From NCBI GenBank assembly GCA_020637805.1, contig JACKJU010000006.1, positions 62,001 to 126,000 of the forward strand: a stretch of DNA of 64,000 nt, in the 5' to 3' direction. Under the pieces are notes generated by a model. It was not told the DNA's origin. It made no database searches and was given only the letters and a program-made list of their open reading frames with translations. This stretch comes from Nitratireductor sp. (lineage in GTDB: Bacteria > Pseudomonadota > Alphaproteobacteria > Rhizobiales > Rhizobiaceae). Position 1 is the first letter of the stretch. Every line of letters starts with the position of its first letter. The translations under genes were made by a program, and so were the position numbers. Of the stretch, positions 25,136 through 32,654 are shown one piece after another.

Positions 25136-26515
25136 TCAGCGGGAGAAATGCAAACCGCTGCTCAGAATCTGCGTTGAAATGTTGTTGAATGCGCCTGAGA
25201 GATCGCTCGCTTTGACGACATTGAAGAAGTGGCTGTCGTCTGAAGCGCAGCTCTTCAGCATGGCCTGGTTGCCGTCGATCACGCGGATTGTGTAGACCTC
25301 GATGCCCTTGCCCTTTGCTTCACTGCAGGTATCGAGCATCGCGGTATCCATCTGAGAAACGGATCCGCCATTGGCAACGATGCGGCCGTTCGTGTTGACG
25401 CCGTCGGTAAGCAGAACAATGATCTTCTTCGAGCCTTCGGTTGCCTGCTGGTAGGGCTGGTTGCCGTCGAGTGAGTTCATCGCCCAGTACATTCCGATAT
25501 TGGTGTTGGTGTCGCCATCGGCCACCAGTGCATCAATGTCCTGGTTCAGCAGGCTGGTGTCGTCGGTAAGGGGCCTTACTTTGACAAGACCACCGCAAAT
25601 CGATGTGGAGTAGTGATCGGGCGGGCTGGCCTGGTATTTTGAACCTGTGTCGCCAACGATCGGATTAGTGGTGGTGGAATCCCAACTGGAACCCCGGTCC
25701 CAGACGCAACCGATCCATTCCTGTGTGGCGCTGCCCTTTCCTGAAGATTCGCTGGTGCCGTCGAGCAGGCCCGTGATCAGATCGAAGAATCCCGTAACGA
25801 TGCCGAAAAGGCCGCCCAAAAGCCCGCCGCCTGTTGATTTTTTCTTTTCCGGCAGGGTTTCAAGCATGCCATTGAGGTCGAGCCATGTCTCGGTTCGCCA
25901 TGTGGGGTCAATTCGCACCGTGGTGTTGAACGGGATCACCGATATCTTCACGTTTGACGGCCCGGTGGCGGGTGTGACATCGCTGATGAACTGCTTGGCG
26001 GATTGCTTCAGCACGGTCAACTTGTTGTCGCGGTTCATGGAGCCGGTAACATCCAGCGCAAGCGCAATTTCCATCTTCTGCGTTTCGCCGCCCGCCTCGA
26101 CCTGCGAGACGACTTCTACCGGCAAGGATTTCACGCCAAGTACCTCGCTGATGGTCGTCGGCATGTCGTAGGCCACGTTGACTTTGATCGAACTTGCATC
26201 CGGATATGAGAGCTGGACCTGAGGGGTGGTAGCGAAGCCCCCCGCCAGATTGGCTTCGAAGTACTGCTGCGCGATATTGGACAGATTGTCCTTGTTACCT
26301 GTCTTCCGGTATTCCAGCGCGGCCGCCATTGCGGCTCCGTCTGCGGCAGACTGGATCTTTGAACGCATGTCGGATGTACGAGAGTAGTCTACCGCCAGAC
26401 CTGCGACGGCCACCAGGGGGATCATTGCCAGAGAAAACATGACTGCGAAGTTGCCGGCTTCGTTGCGCGCAAACCGATCGATTATTCTCATTTTCTTTTT
26501 TTTGCCATCGCCCAT
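25136..26515 (-). CDS. TadG-like protein with TadE/G N-terminus and von Willebrand A domain
   Basis: A 459-residue protein associated with Flp pilus (Tad) systems. The N-terminus has the TadE/G-like segment: RNEAGNFAVMFSLA then a membrane helix to about residue 42. A VWA domain follows, with the metal-site DVTGSM at 155-160 and LLTDGVN near residue 380. A glycine/serine-rich insert occurs near 235-265. No other tad gene is adjacent, though two Flp-type small proteins are encoded near 51.5 kb. The ATG at 26491 is an alternative start, eight codons in. Confidence 0.85.
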   Translation of the reverse strand: MGDGKKKKMRIIDRFARNEAGNFAVMFSLAMIPLVAVAGLAVDYSRTSDMRSKIQSAADGAAMAAALEYRKTGNKDNLSNIAQQYFEANLAGGFATTPQVQLSYPDASSIKVNVAYDMPTTISEVLGVKSLPVEVVSQVEAGGETQKMEIALALDVTGSMNRDNKLTVLKQSAKQFISDVTPATGPSNVKISVIPFNTTVRIDPTWRTETWLDLNGMLETLPEKKKSTGGGLLGGLFGIVTGFFDLITGLLDGTSESSGKGSATQEWIGCVWDRGSSWDSTTTNPIVGDTGSKYQASPPDHYSTSICGGLVKVRPLTDDTSLLNQDIDALVADGDTNTNIGMYWAMNSLDGNQPYQQATEGSKKIIVLLTDGVNTNGRIVANGGSVSQMDTAMLDTCSEAKGKGIEVYTIRVIDGNQAMLKSCASDDSHFFNVVKASDLSGAFNNISTQILSSGLHFSR

Positions 26516-26740
26516 TGGGATCTGAAACCGTTTCTACAGACAAAGGTTTTCATTTTGGTTACGGTCCGAGATCCGATGTTTCTTGAATGGTTTAGCGGAT
26601 TCTTAATCATGAATTGGAAGGTCGCGCTGCAGCCAGGATCTCCTTGCAGCGTTTCAACGTCGCAGTGGCTTTTGACGGGGCTCTTTCAAAATCCGGCAGC
26701 TGACACTAAATACGGTTGAACCCGGCGGACACTGTCCGCC

Positions 26741-29700
26741 ATGAACAAGAACGCCAGCGCCCGGCCTGTCCGGACGCGGGCAGATTGCCCGGCAGCGCCC
26801 TCGATGAACTCCCCCAAACCTGTTCTTGCGACTGCCAGCGGGCGCGACGTGACCGCCGTACTTGGGCCTACCAATACCGGCAAGACCCATCTTGCGATCG
26901 AACGCATGGCCGGGCACCGCACCGGTCTGATCGGATTGCCATTGCGACTGCTTGCCCGCGAGGTCTATCAGCGGCTCTGCGAGAAGGTTGGTTACAGTAA
27001 TGTCGCGTTGATTACCGGCGAAGAAAAGATAACGCCGGACCGTGCGCGCTACCAGGTCTGCACGGTCGAGGCCATGCCTTCCGAGACGGATGCGGAATTC
27101 GTCGCAATCGACGAGGTACAGCTTGCTGCCGACATGGAGCGGGGGCATGTCTTCACCGACCGTCTCATGCATTTGCGCGGACGGCATGAGACGCTGTTGC
27201 TGGGTGCACAGACCGTGGAACGTGTCTTGCGCGAACTGCTTCCGGGCATCGACGTCGTCTCGCGCCCGCGCATGTCGATGCTGCAGTACGCAGGATCGAA
27301 GAAGATAACACGCATGCCGGCCCGGTCTGCCATCGTGGCATTTTCCGTCGATGAAGTTTACGCCATTGCCGAGTTGATCCGCCGCCAGCGTGGCGGCGCA
27401 GCGGTGGTTCTTGGATCGCTTTCACCGCGTACGCGCAACGCCCAGGTGGCGCTCTACCAGTCGGGCGATGTCGATTTCCTTGTGGCGACCGATGCCATCG
27501 GCATGGGCTTGAACCTCGATCTCGATCACGTGGCCTTCGCACAGGACCGCAAGTTCGACGGCTTTCAGCATCGCAGGCTCACACCGGCCGAGATGGCGCA
27601 GATCGCCGGCAGGGCCGGCCGCTATACCCGGGATGGAACCTTTGGCGTTACGGGAAAGGTTGCTCCTTTCGAGGACGAACTTGTGCAGCGGCTTGAAACG
27701 CATTCGTTCGATCCGCAAAAGGTACTGATCTGGCGCAACCGGTCACTCGACTTTTCCTCGATCGGCAGCCTGCGCGACAGCCTCGAAGCGCCGTCGGCCA
27801 GCCGGCTTCTTCTGAAGGCGCGTCCTGCCACCGATGTCGTGGCGCTGGAAACACTGGCGCGGGACATGGAAATCGCCGATATATGTGCAACCGGCGGTGA
27901 TCTTGTGCGTTTGTTGTGGGAAGTTTGCCTGACGCCAGACTATCGGAAGATCTCGCCTGCCTCGCACGCACAGCTTCTCGGTACGGTCTTCACCGGCATC
28001 GCCCGGCATGGGCATATCGGCGAGGACTGGTTTGCAGGTCAGGTTGATCGTGCAGACCGCGCAGAAGGCGATGTTCATGCGCTTTCGGCAAGGATTGCGG
28101 AAATCCGCACATGGACGTATCTGTCCAACCGGCCTGACTGGTTGCAAAATGCCACATATTGGCAGGAAAAGACACGCGATATAGAAAACCGGCTTTCGGA
28201 TGCCTTGCACGAAGGCTTGACGAAACGCTTTATTGATCGCAGGACAAGCGTCCTGATGAAAAGGCTCAGGGAAAACAGGATGCTGGAGTCGGAAGTCAAA
28301 TCGAACGGGGACGTAACGGTCGAGGGCCACCATGTGGGCCGGCTGATGGGATTCCGGTTCACACCCGAAACTGCCGGTGACACGCCGGAAGCGAGGGCGC
28401 AGACAGCTGCTGCGATGAAGGCGCTTGCCGCCGAGATCGAGCGGCGTGCGAACCGTCTGGCCGCTTCGGCCAACACGGACATTGTCCTGTCGTCCGACGC
28501 ATCATTGCGCTGGATGGGGGAGCCGGTCGCCAAGCTTGTGGCCGGAGACACAATTCTGCGGCCAAAGGTTATCCTGCTTGCGGATGAGCAGCTTACTGGT
28601 CCGGCACGCGATCAGGTGGCCCAAAGGCTCGACCGCTGGGTCATGAACCATCTTGCGAATGTCCTGAAACCGTTGATCGAAATGCCTGCCGACCAGACAC
28701 TCGAAGGCATGGCGCGCGGCGTTGCCTACCGGCTGGTCGAAAATCTCGGCAACATCGACCGGCGCGAAATCGCCTCCGATGTACAGTCGCTGGATCAGGA
28801 TGCACGGGCGGGCCTGCGCCGCCATGGTGTGCGCTTCGGTTTCTACAACGTATTCATCCCTGCGCTCCTGAAGCCTGCGCCGGCCTCGCTTCTTTGCCAG
28901 CTCTGGGGAATATTCAATGGCAAGACCGACGCGCCGGGGCTGACCGAAGTGCCGGAAGTGCTGGCCTCGGGACGCACCTCCACTGAAATCGATCCCTCAT
29001 TCGAGACCGAAGCCTACCGGCTTTGCGGATACCGGATGCTGGGCAAGAAGGCGGTTCGCATCGATATTCTCGAGCGTCTTGCCGATCTCATTCGCCCGGC
29101 CATGTTCTGGAAGCCTTCGGCGGATGGCAAGAAGCCGGAAGGCGCGATTGACGGGCGGAGCTTCTACGTGACGCCTGCCATGATGAGCATACTGGGTGCC
29201 ACCCATGAGGACATGGAACTGATCCTCAAGGGGTTGGGCTACCGTGGCGAGCCAAAGCCCGAGGCGGAAATCAAACCTGCAGAGGAAGAGGTTGCGCAAA
29301 CAGCGGCCGCTGACACTTCGCCCGATGTGGTGGCGCAGCATCTGTCCGATGCGCAGGAAGCCGAGGACGAGGCAACCACCACTCACGAGCCTGAGCATGT
29401 GGCGAGCGCCGAGGAAACCGGGCAGACCGAGGCAGATGCGGAAGTGGCAGAGCATATCGCCGTAGCTGAAGAGGCCGAGGAAGAGGCGATCCACGCCGTT
29501 CCGTCGGACGACCCGGCTGCCGACAAGGATGTCATGCCTCACGAGGCGAGCGCCGCTGAAGATGCGGAGGCCGGTCCCAAGATGATCGTTGTGTGGCGCC
29601 AGGGCAGGGCTGCGAACAAGGGTGAAGGCAACAATCGCCGTGGCCGCCATGGTGGCAGGTCTTCCCAGGGAGATGCCCAGGGTGAAGAAGGTGACCGCCA

Positions 29701-29923
29701 GGGCAGGAAGCCAGGCGGTAGCAGGCATGGCAAGGGCCAGCGCCCCGGTGGCCGCGGGCCGGGCAAGGGTGGCGGCAAGCCCGGGAAGGGTGGTCAAAAC
29801 CAGTTCGGCGAGGTGCTTTCACGCGGTGCCAACCCGGGCAGGCAGAAAAAGGAACGGGAACCGGATCCGGATTCGCCGTTCGCCAAGCTCGCGGCACTCA
29901 AGGACAGCCTGAACAAGAAATGA
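26741..29923 (+). CDS. SUV3-like DExH/D-box helicase with long charged C-terminal tail
   Basis: A 1060-residue superfamily 2 helicase related to mitochondrial SUV3, common in Rhizobiales. Walker A GPTNTGKT is at 42-49, DEVQ (motif II) at 124-127, and motif VI QIAGRAGR near 286-293. After the helicase core and an all-alpha region, the tail from about residue 835 is first Glu/Ala-rich, then Gly/Arg/Lys-rich (910-1030), then charged, and probably disordered and RNA-binding. The substrate is presumed to be RNA. An ATG at 26804 is a possible later start. The S4 gene follows after 13 bp. Confidence 0.9.
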   Translation: MNKNASARPVRTRADCPAAPSMNSPKPVLATASGRDVTAVLGPTNTGKTHLAIERMAGHRTGLIGLPLRLLAREVYQRLCEKVGYSNVALITGEEKITPDRARYQVCTVEAMPSETDAEFVAIDEVQLAADMERGHVFTDRLMHLRGRHETLLLGAQTVERVLRELLPGIDVVSRPRMSMLQYAGSKKITRMPARSAIVAFSVDEVYAIAELIRRQRGGAAVVLGSLSPRTRNAQVALYQSGDVDFLVATDAIGMGLNLDLDHVAFAQDRKFDGFQHRRLTPAEMAQIAGRAGRYTRDGTFGVTGKVAPFEDELVQRLETHSFDPQKVLIWRNRSLDFSSIGSLRDSLEAPSASRLLLKARPATDVVALETLARDMEIADICATGGDLVRLLWEVCLTPDYRKISPASHAQLLGTVFTGIARHGHIGEDWFAGQVDRADRAEGDVHALSARIAEIRTWTYLSNRPDWLQNATYWQEKTRDIENRLSDALHEGLTKRFIDRRTSVLMKRLRENRMLESEVKSNGDVTVEGHHVGRLMGFRFTPETAGDTPEARAQTAAAMKALAAEIERRANRLAASANTDIVLSSDASLRWMGEPVAKLVAGDTILRPKVILLADEQLTGPARDQVAQRLDRWVMNHLANVLKPLIEMPADQTLEGMARGVAYRLVENLGNIDRREIASDVQSLDQDARAGLRRHGVRFGFYNVFIPALLKPAPASLLCQLWGIFNGKTDAPGLTEVPEVLASGRTSTEIDPSFETEAYRLCGYRMLGKKAVRIDILERLADLIRPAMFWKPSADGKKPEGAIDGRSFYVTPAMMSILGATHEDMELILKGLGYRGEPKPEAEIKPAEEEVAQTAAADTSPDVVAQHLSDAQEAEDEATTTHEPEHVASAEETGQTEADAEVAEHIAVAEEAEEEAIHAVPSDDPAADKDVMPHEASAAEDAEAGPKMIVVWRQGRAANKGEGNNRRGRHGGRSSQGDAQGEEGDRQGRKPGGSRHGKGQRPGGRGPGKGGGKPGKGGQNQFGEVLSRGANPGRQKKEREPDPDSPFAKLAALKDSLNKK

Positions 29924-29936
29924 CGCGGCATCCAGC

Positions 29937-30239
29937 TTGAACGAAACGTCCGGGACAATCCGCATCGACAAGTGGCTCTGGTTTGCCCGCCAGGCGAAGA
30001 CTCGCGGCGCGGCGCAGAAGCTGGTGACGGGCGGCAAGGTACGCCTCAATCGCGAGAAAATCGTCAATTCGGCGCGTCAGGTGCGGCCGGGTGATGTGAT
30101 AACGGTTTCCTTGCAACATGGCGTAAACGTGCTCAGGATCGTCGATTGCGGAACCCGGCGCGGTTCCTATCCCGAGGCGCAGTTGCTGTATGAGGATCTG
30201 ACCCGTTCACAGCCTGCCGAATCCGGGCAGGATACTTGA
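29937..30239 (+). CDS. S4 domain RNA-binding protein (HslR/Hsp15-like)
   Basis: A 100-residue protein that is almost entirely an S4 domain (IRIDKWLWFARQAKTRGAAQKLVTGGKVRLN). Hsp15 relatives rescue stalled 50S subunits that carry peptidyl-tRNA. No ATG is available between the helicase stop and the domain, so TTG at 29937 is taken as the start. The short spacer suggests co-transcription with the helicase, a pairing common in related bacteria. Confidence 0.85.
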   Translation: MNETSGTIRIDKWLWFARQAKTRGAAQKLVTGGKVRLNREKIVNSARQVRPGDVITVSLQHGVNVLRIVDCGTRRGSYPEAQLLYEDLTRSQPAESGQDT

Positions 30240-30380
30240 CGTTGCGCCTGCAAAAGTTTATGGAAGCGCGACTTTTCCGGAACATGGGCCGTCTGCCGGC
30301 GCCCGGCACGCAACAACACGCTGGGCGGCAAACCGGTTTTGGCTTGTCCAAATGCCCCGGAAACATGGATTTGAATCAGA

Positions 30381-30396
30381 CCCGGAATACTCCGGG
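30381..30396 (+). repeat. GC-rich hairpin in the rpmB leader
   Basis: CCCGGA-ATAC-TCCGGG forms a 6-bp stem with a tetraloop, 27 nt before the rpmB start codon. There is no T-run. It may be a leader element or chance. Confidence 0.35.
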
Positions 30397-30423
30397 CATC
30401 AAGACACCTTTGAGGATTAGAAC

Positions 30424-30720
30424 ATGTCCAGATGTTGTGAACTGACCGGCAAGGGCGTGATGTACGGCAACAATGTCAGCCACGCCAACAACAAGACCCG
30501 CCGCCGTTTCCTGCCGAACCTCGTCAACGTGACGCTGATGAGCGACTTGCTGAACCAGCGCGTCCGCATGCGTGTTTCTGCTGCTGCTCTGCGCACGGTC
30601 GAGCATCGCGGTGGCCTCGACGCATTCCTGGCAAAAGCCAATGAGCGCGAACTTTCGCCGAAGGCTCGCCTGCTGAAGCGCCAGATCGCCAAGAAGCAGG
30701 CCGAAGCAGCCGCCGCCTGA
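30424..30720 (+). CDS. rpmB: 50S ribosomal protein L28
   Basis: 98 residues with the L28 signature: MSRCCELTGKGVMYGNNVSH at the N-terminus, RRRFLPNL in the centre and a basic C-terminal helix ending in alanines. It is a component of the large ribosomal subunit near the exit site region. GAGGA precedes the ATG. It is a single gene, flanked by a 184-bp spacer upstream and a structured 210-bp spacer downstream. Confidence 0.97.
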   Translation: MSRCCELTGKGVMYGNNVSHANNKTRRRFLPNLVNVTLMSDLLNQRVRMRVSAAALRTVEHRGGLDAFLAKANERELSPKARLLKRQIAKKQAEAAAA

Positions 30721-30760
30721 GGCTAGGCGTTTCGGGCTGAAGAACGAGGCTCCGTCTGGA

Positions 30761-30785
30761 CTGTTTCACCTTTAGGTGCAAACAG
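30761..30785. repeat. inverted repeat after rpmB
   Basis: CTGTTTCACC and GGTGCAAACAG pair over 10 bp with one unpaired C around a TTTA loop. It lies 40 bp after the rpmB stop without a T-run. It may be part of the same mobile or repetitive block as the palindrome at 30817-30856. Confidence 0.4.
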
Positions 30786-30816
30786 ATTGCTTCAACAACC
30801 GACTGAATTCATTTAC

Positions 30817-30856
30817 GCATTTCGATCTTGCCGTTTCCGTCAAGATCGAAATTGCT
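30817..30856. repeat. dispersed intergenic palindrome, copy 2
   Basis: The best-preserved copy. ATTTCGATCTTG (30819-30830) and CAAGATCGAAAT (30841-30852) are exact reverse complements around a 10-nt centre. The flanks GC and TGCT recur in the other copies at 1931-1973 (inverted) and 49976-50013. Confidence 0.65.
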
Positions 30857-30904
30857 TCAGGCGGGGCCTTTTGATTGCCTGCCATTAGGCGGGTTTCGTT
30901 ATCG

Positions 30905-30934
30905 CTGGTGCCATCACCCAGGATAAAAAAATGG
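30905..30934 (+). promoter_or_regulatory. candidate preQ1-I-type riboswitch overlapping the yhhQ start
   Basis: CTGG (30905-30908) pairs with CCAG (30918-30921) as P1. The loop CCAT (30911-30914) can pair with ATGG (30931-30934) as a pseudoknot P2, across an A-rich linker (30923-30931) like that of preQ1-I aptamers. C30917 occupies the ligand-reading position. The likely ribosome binding site AGGA (30920-30923) and the ATG are both inside the fold. The gene downstream is a queuosine-precursor transporter. P1 is only 4 bp, and an ordinary hairpin is an alternative. Confidence 0.5.
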
Positions 30935-31551
30935 AGACACTCAAAGTGCGCCTTCTTCCCTACATCCTTGCCATGGCTATCGTTGTCGTGGCGTCCAATG
31001 TCCTCGTGCAGTATCCCTTCGCCCATTTCGGGCTTGGTGAAATCCTGACATGGGGGGCATTCACCTATCCCTTCGCCTTCTTCGTCAACGATGTCACCAA
31101 CCGCCGCTACGGCAGCGCGGCGGCCCGTCTCGTCGTGGTCGCCGGTTTCGTCCTGGCGGTTGCGCTGTCTGTCTGGCTGGCAACGCCCAGGATCGCCATT
31201 GCATCCGGTACGGCCTTCTTCGTGGCCCAGATGCTGGATACGAGTGTCTTTGGCGCGCTTCGCCGCCAGGCCTGGTGGAAGGCACCCTTCGTCTCGACCA
31301 TGTTCGGTTCCGCGATCGACACCGTGATTTTCTTCGGTATCGCATTTGCACCGGTATTTGCGGGCATTGATGCGGCTTTCGGCATGGAAGACGGTTCGCT
31401 CGGCTTCCCGGCAAGCCTGTTCGGTGTGGAGATGCCGCTCTACGCTTCGCTGGCACTGGGCGATTTCATGGTCAAGATCATGATCGGCGTGGCTGCGCTG
31501 CTGCCCTATGCCGGTTTCCTGAAATGGACGGACAACCTGAAGACAGCGTGA
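30931..31551 (+). CDS. yhhQ: queuosine precursor transporter (VUT/YhhQ family)
   Basis: A 206-residue inner-membrane protein with about six hydrophobic segments, of the family that imports preQ0/preQ1 for tRNA queuosine. The family signature is present: FVNDVTNRRYG (residues 51-61) and the Ser/Asp-bearing segment STMFGSAIDTVIFF (near 123-136). The ATG at 30931 lies seven bases after AGGA. The upstream leader looks like a preQ1-I aptamer, which would fit product feedback. It is convergent with the phytase-like gene, 20 bp apart. Confidence 0.9.
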   Translation: METLKVRLLPYILAMAIVVVASNVLVQYPFAHFGLGEILTWGAFTYPFAFFVNDVTNRRYGSAAARLVVVAGFVLAVALSVWLATPRIAIASGTAFFVAQMLDTSVFGALRRQAWWKAPFVSTMFGSAIDTVIFFGIAFAPVFAGIDAAFGMEDGSLGFPASLFGVEMPLYASLALGDFMVKIMIGVAALLPYAGFLKWTDNLKTA

Positions 31552-31571
31552 TCTTCAACGAGGGGGCGGCC

Positions 31572-32579
31572 TCAGGACTGCCCCTTTTCGTTGAGCACGA
31601 ATTCCAGCAGGATCGTTCGCTGGAAGGACTTGAAGTTGTCGTCGGATATGACGGAAAGAACCGTCTGGCCCCTGCCATTCGTCCACGCGGAAATGCCTTC
31701 CATGTTGTCGATCCCATCGGTCAGGCTGGCCTGCATGAGAACCTCGCCATCCAGTGTGGCGCCAGGTGCAATCTTCGAACCGTCGAACCTGCGAATGCGC
31801 ATGTCGAGGCCGATACTCCATCCGAACCTTCGCTCCAGGATGACGAGATCGCCATTCTCCAGGAAGGTGGCATCGGTGACCCAGAACTCGTCGCTCGCCT
31901 TGATGGAAAATTCGCGGATGTTCTTCTGATCAACGATGAAGGCGCGGTGATCGCCGGAAGCATTCGGCGAATGTTCGGCAATGGCCACGAATTTCCCGGC
32001 AACAGGGCTTGCCTTCGGAGCGAGCGCGATGGATTCGAGGCCTTCGTTGTAGGCTATCCTGAGCGGCTTGAAAGGCGGGCTGATGGTGCGCGGCTTGCCC
32101 GGCAGGCGGTTTTCGCCGAGATCGTAGGCGTTGATCCGGTTCAGCCGCTCGAAGCCCACATAGGCCGTGCTGCCCGAGATTTCCAATGCCTCGGAATCAC
32201 CCCAGTGCTTGCCGCCATAGGGCGTGCCATCGGTCTTGCAAAGGCATTTGATGCGAAGGTTCGAAATGCCGGTGGCTGCGCCGCCGGTGTTTCGCTGCAC
32301 TTCGGCCGTCATCCAGTTGGCCTCGTCCGTGACCATGTCGATCCGGCTGCCGTTATCTGAAAGGCGAAGGCCGGAGATGCCGCCGAAACGGCCGTCTTCG
32401 GATGTCAGTTTCAGCCCGCCTACAAAGGTAAGCGGGCTACCCTCTGCCAAAGGGAAGGAGGAAATCCGGCTTGATATGACCTGGGGATTCGCCACCTGCG
32501 CAGCGCCGCTGCCCATCACGGCGTGGAGTGCAAGGGCCGCGCAGCCCGCGAGGGCGAGTATCCTGAGTTTTCTCTTCAT
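31572..32579 (-). CDS. esterase-like activity of phytase family protein, secreted
   Basis: 335 residues from the ATG at 32577-32579, which starts a clear signal peptide (KRKLRILALAGCAALALHA, cleaved near AAQ). The mature protein resembles the phytase-like esterase family, predicted beta-propeller proteins of the periplasm: FGGISGLRLSDNG, DSEALEISGSTAYVGFE and DNMEGISAW are typical blades. The frame is open to 32645, but that part lacks signal character. Substrate unknown. It lies 75 bp after cobT on the same strand, possibly the last gene of that transcript. Confidence 0.83.
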   Translation of the reverse strand: MKRKLRILALAGCAALALHAVMGSGAAQVANPQVISSRISSFPLAEGSPLTFVGGLKLTSEDGRFGGISGLRLSDNGSRIDMVTDEANWMTAEVQRNTGGAATGISNLRIKCLCKTDGTPYGGKHWGDSEALEISGSTAYVGFERLNRINAYDLGENRLPGKPRTISPPFKPLRIAYNEGLESIALAPKASPVAGKFVAIAEHSPNASGDHRAFIVDQKNIREFSIKASDEFWVTDATFLENGDLVILERRFGWSIGLDMRIRRFDGSKIAPGATLDGEVLMQASLTDGIDNMEGISAWTNGRGQTVLSVISDDNFKSFQRTILLEFVLNEKGQS

Positions 32580-32654
32580 GGATGCTGCCAGTAATCTCGA
32601 ACTGCGGCGGGAAGCGGGCCGGTCAAAGACCCGCAGGCACAACAAATGGTCAGG

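Noticed and set aside
30381..30396. Terminator before rpmB
   Set aside because: The CCCGGA/TCCGGG hairpin has no T-run and lies only 27 nt before the rpmB start, which would stop rpmB transcription.
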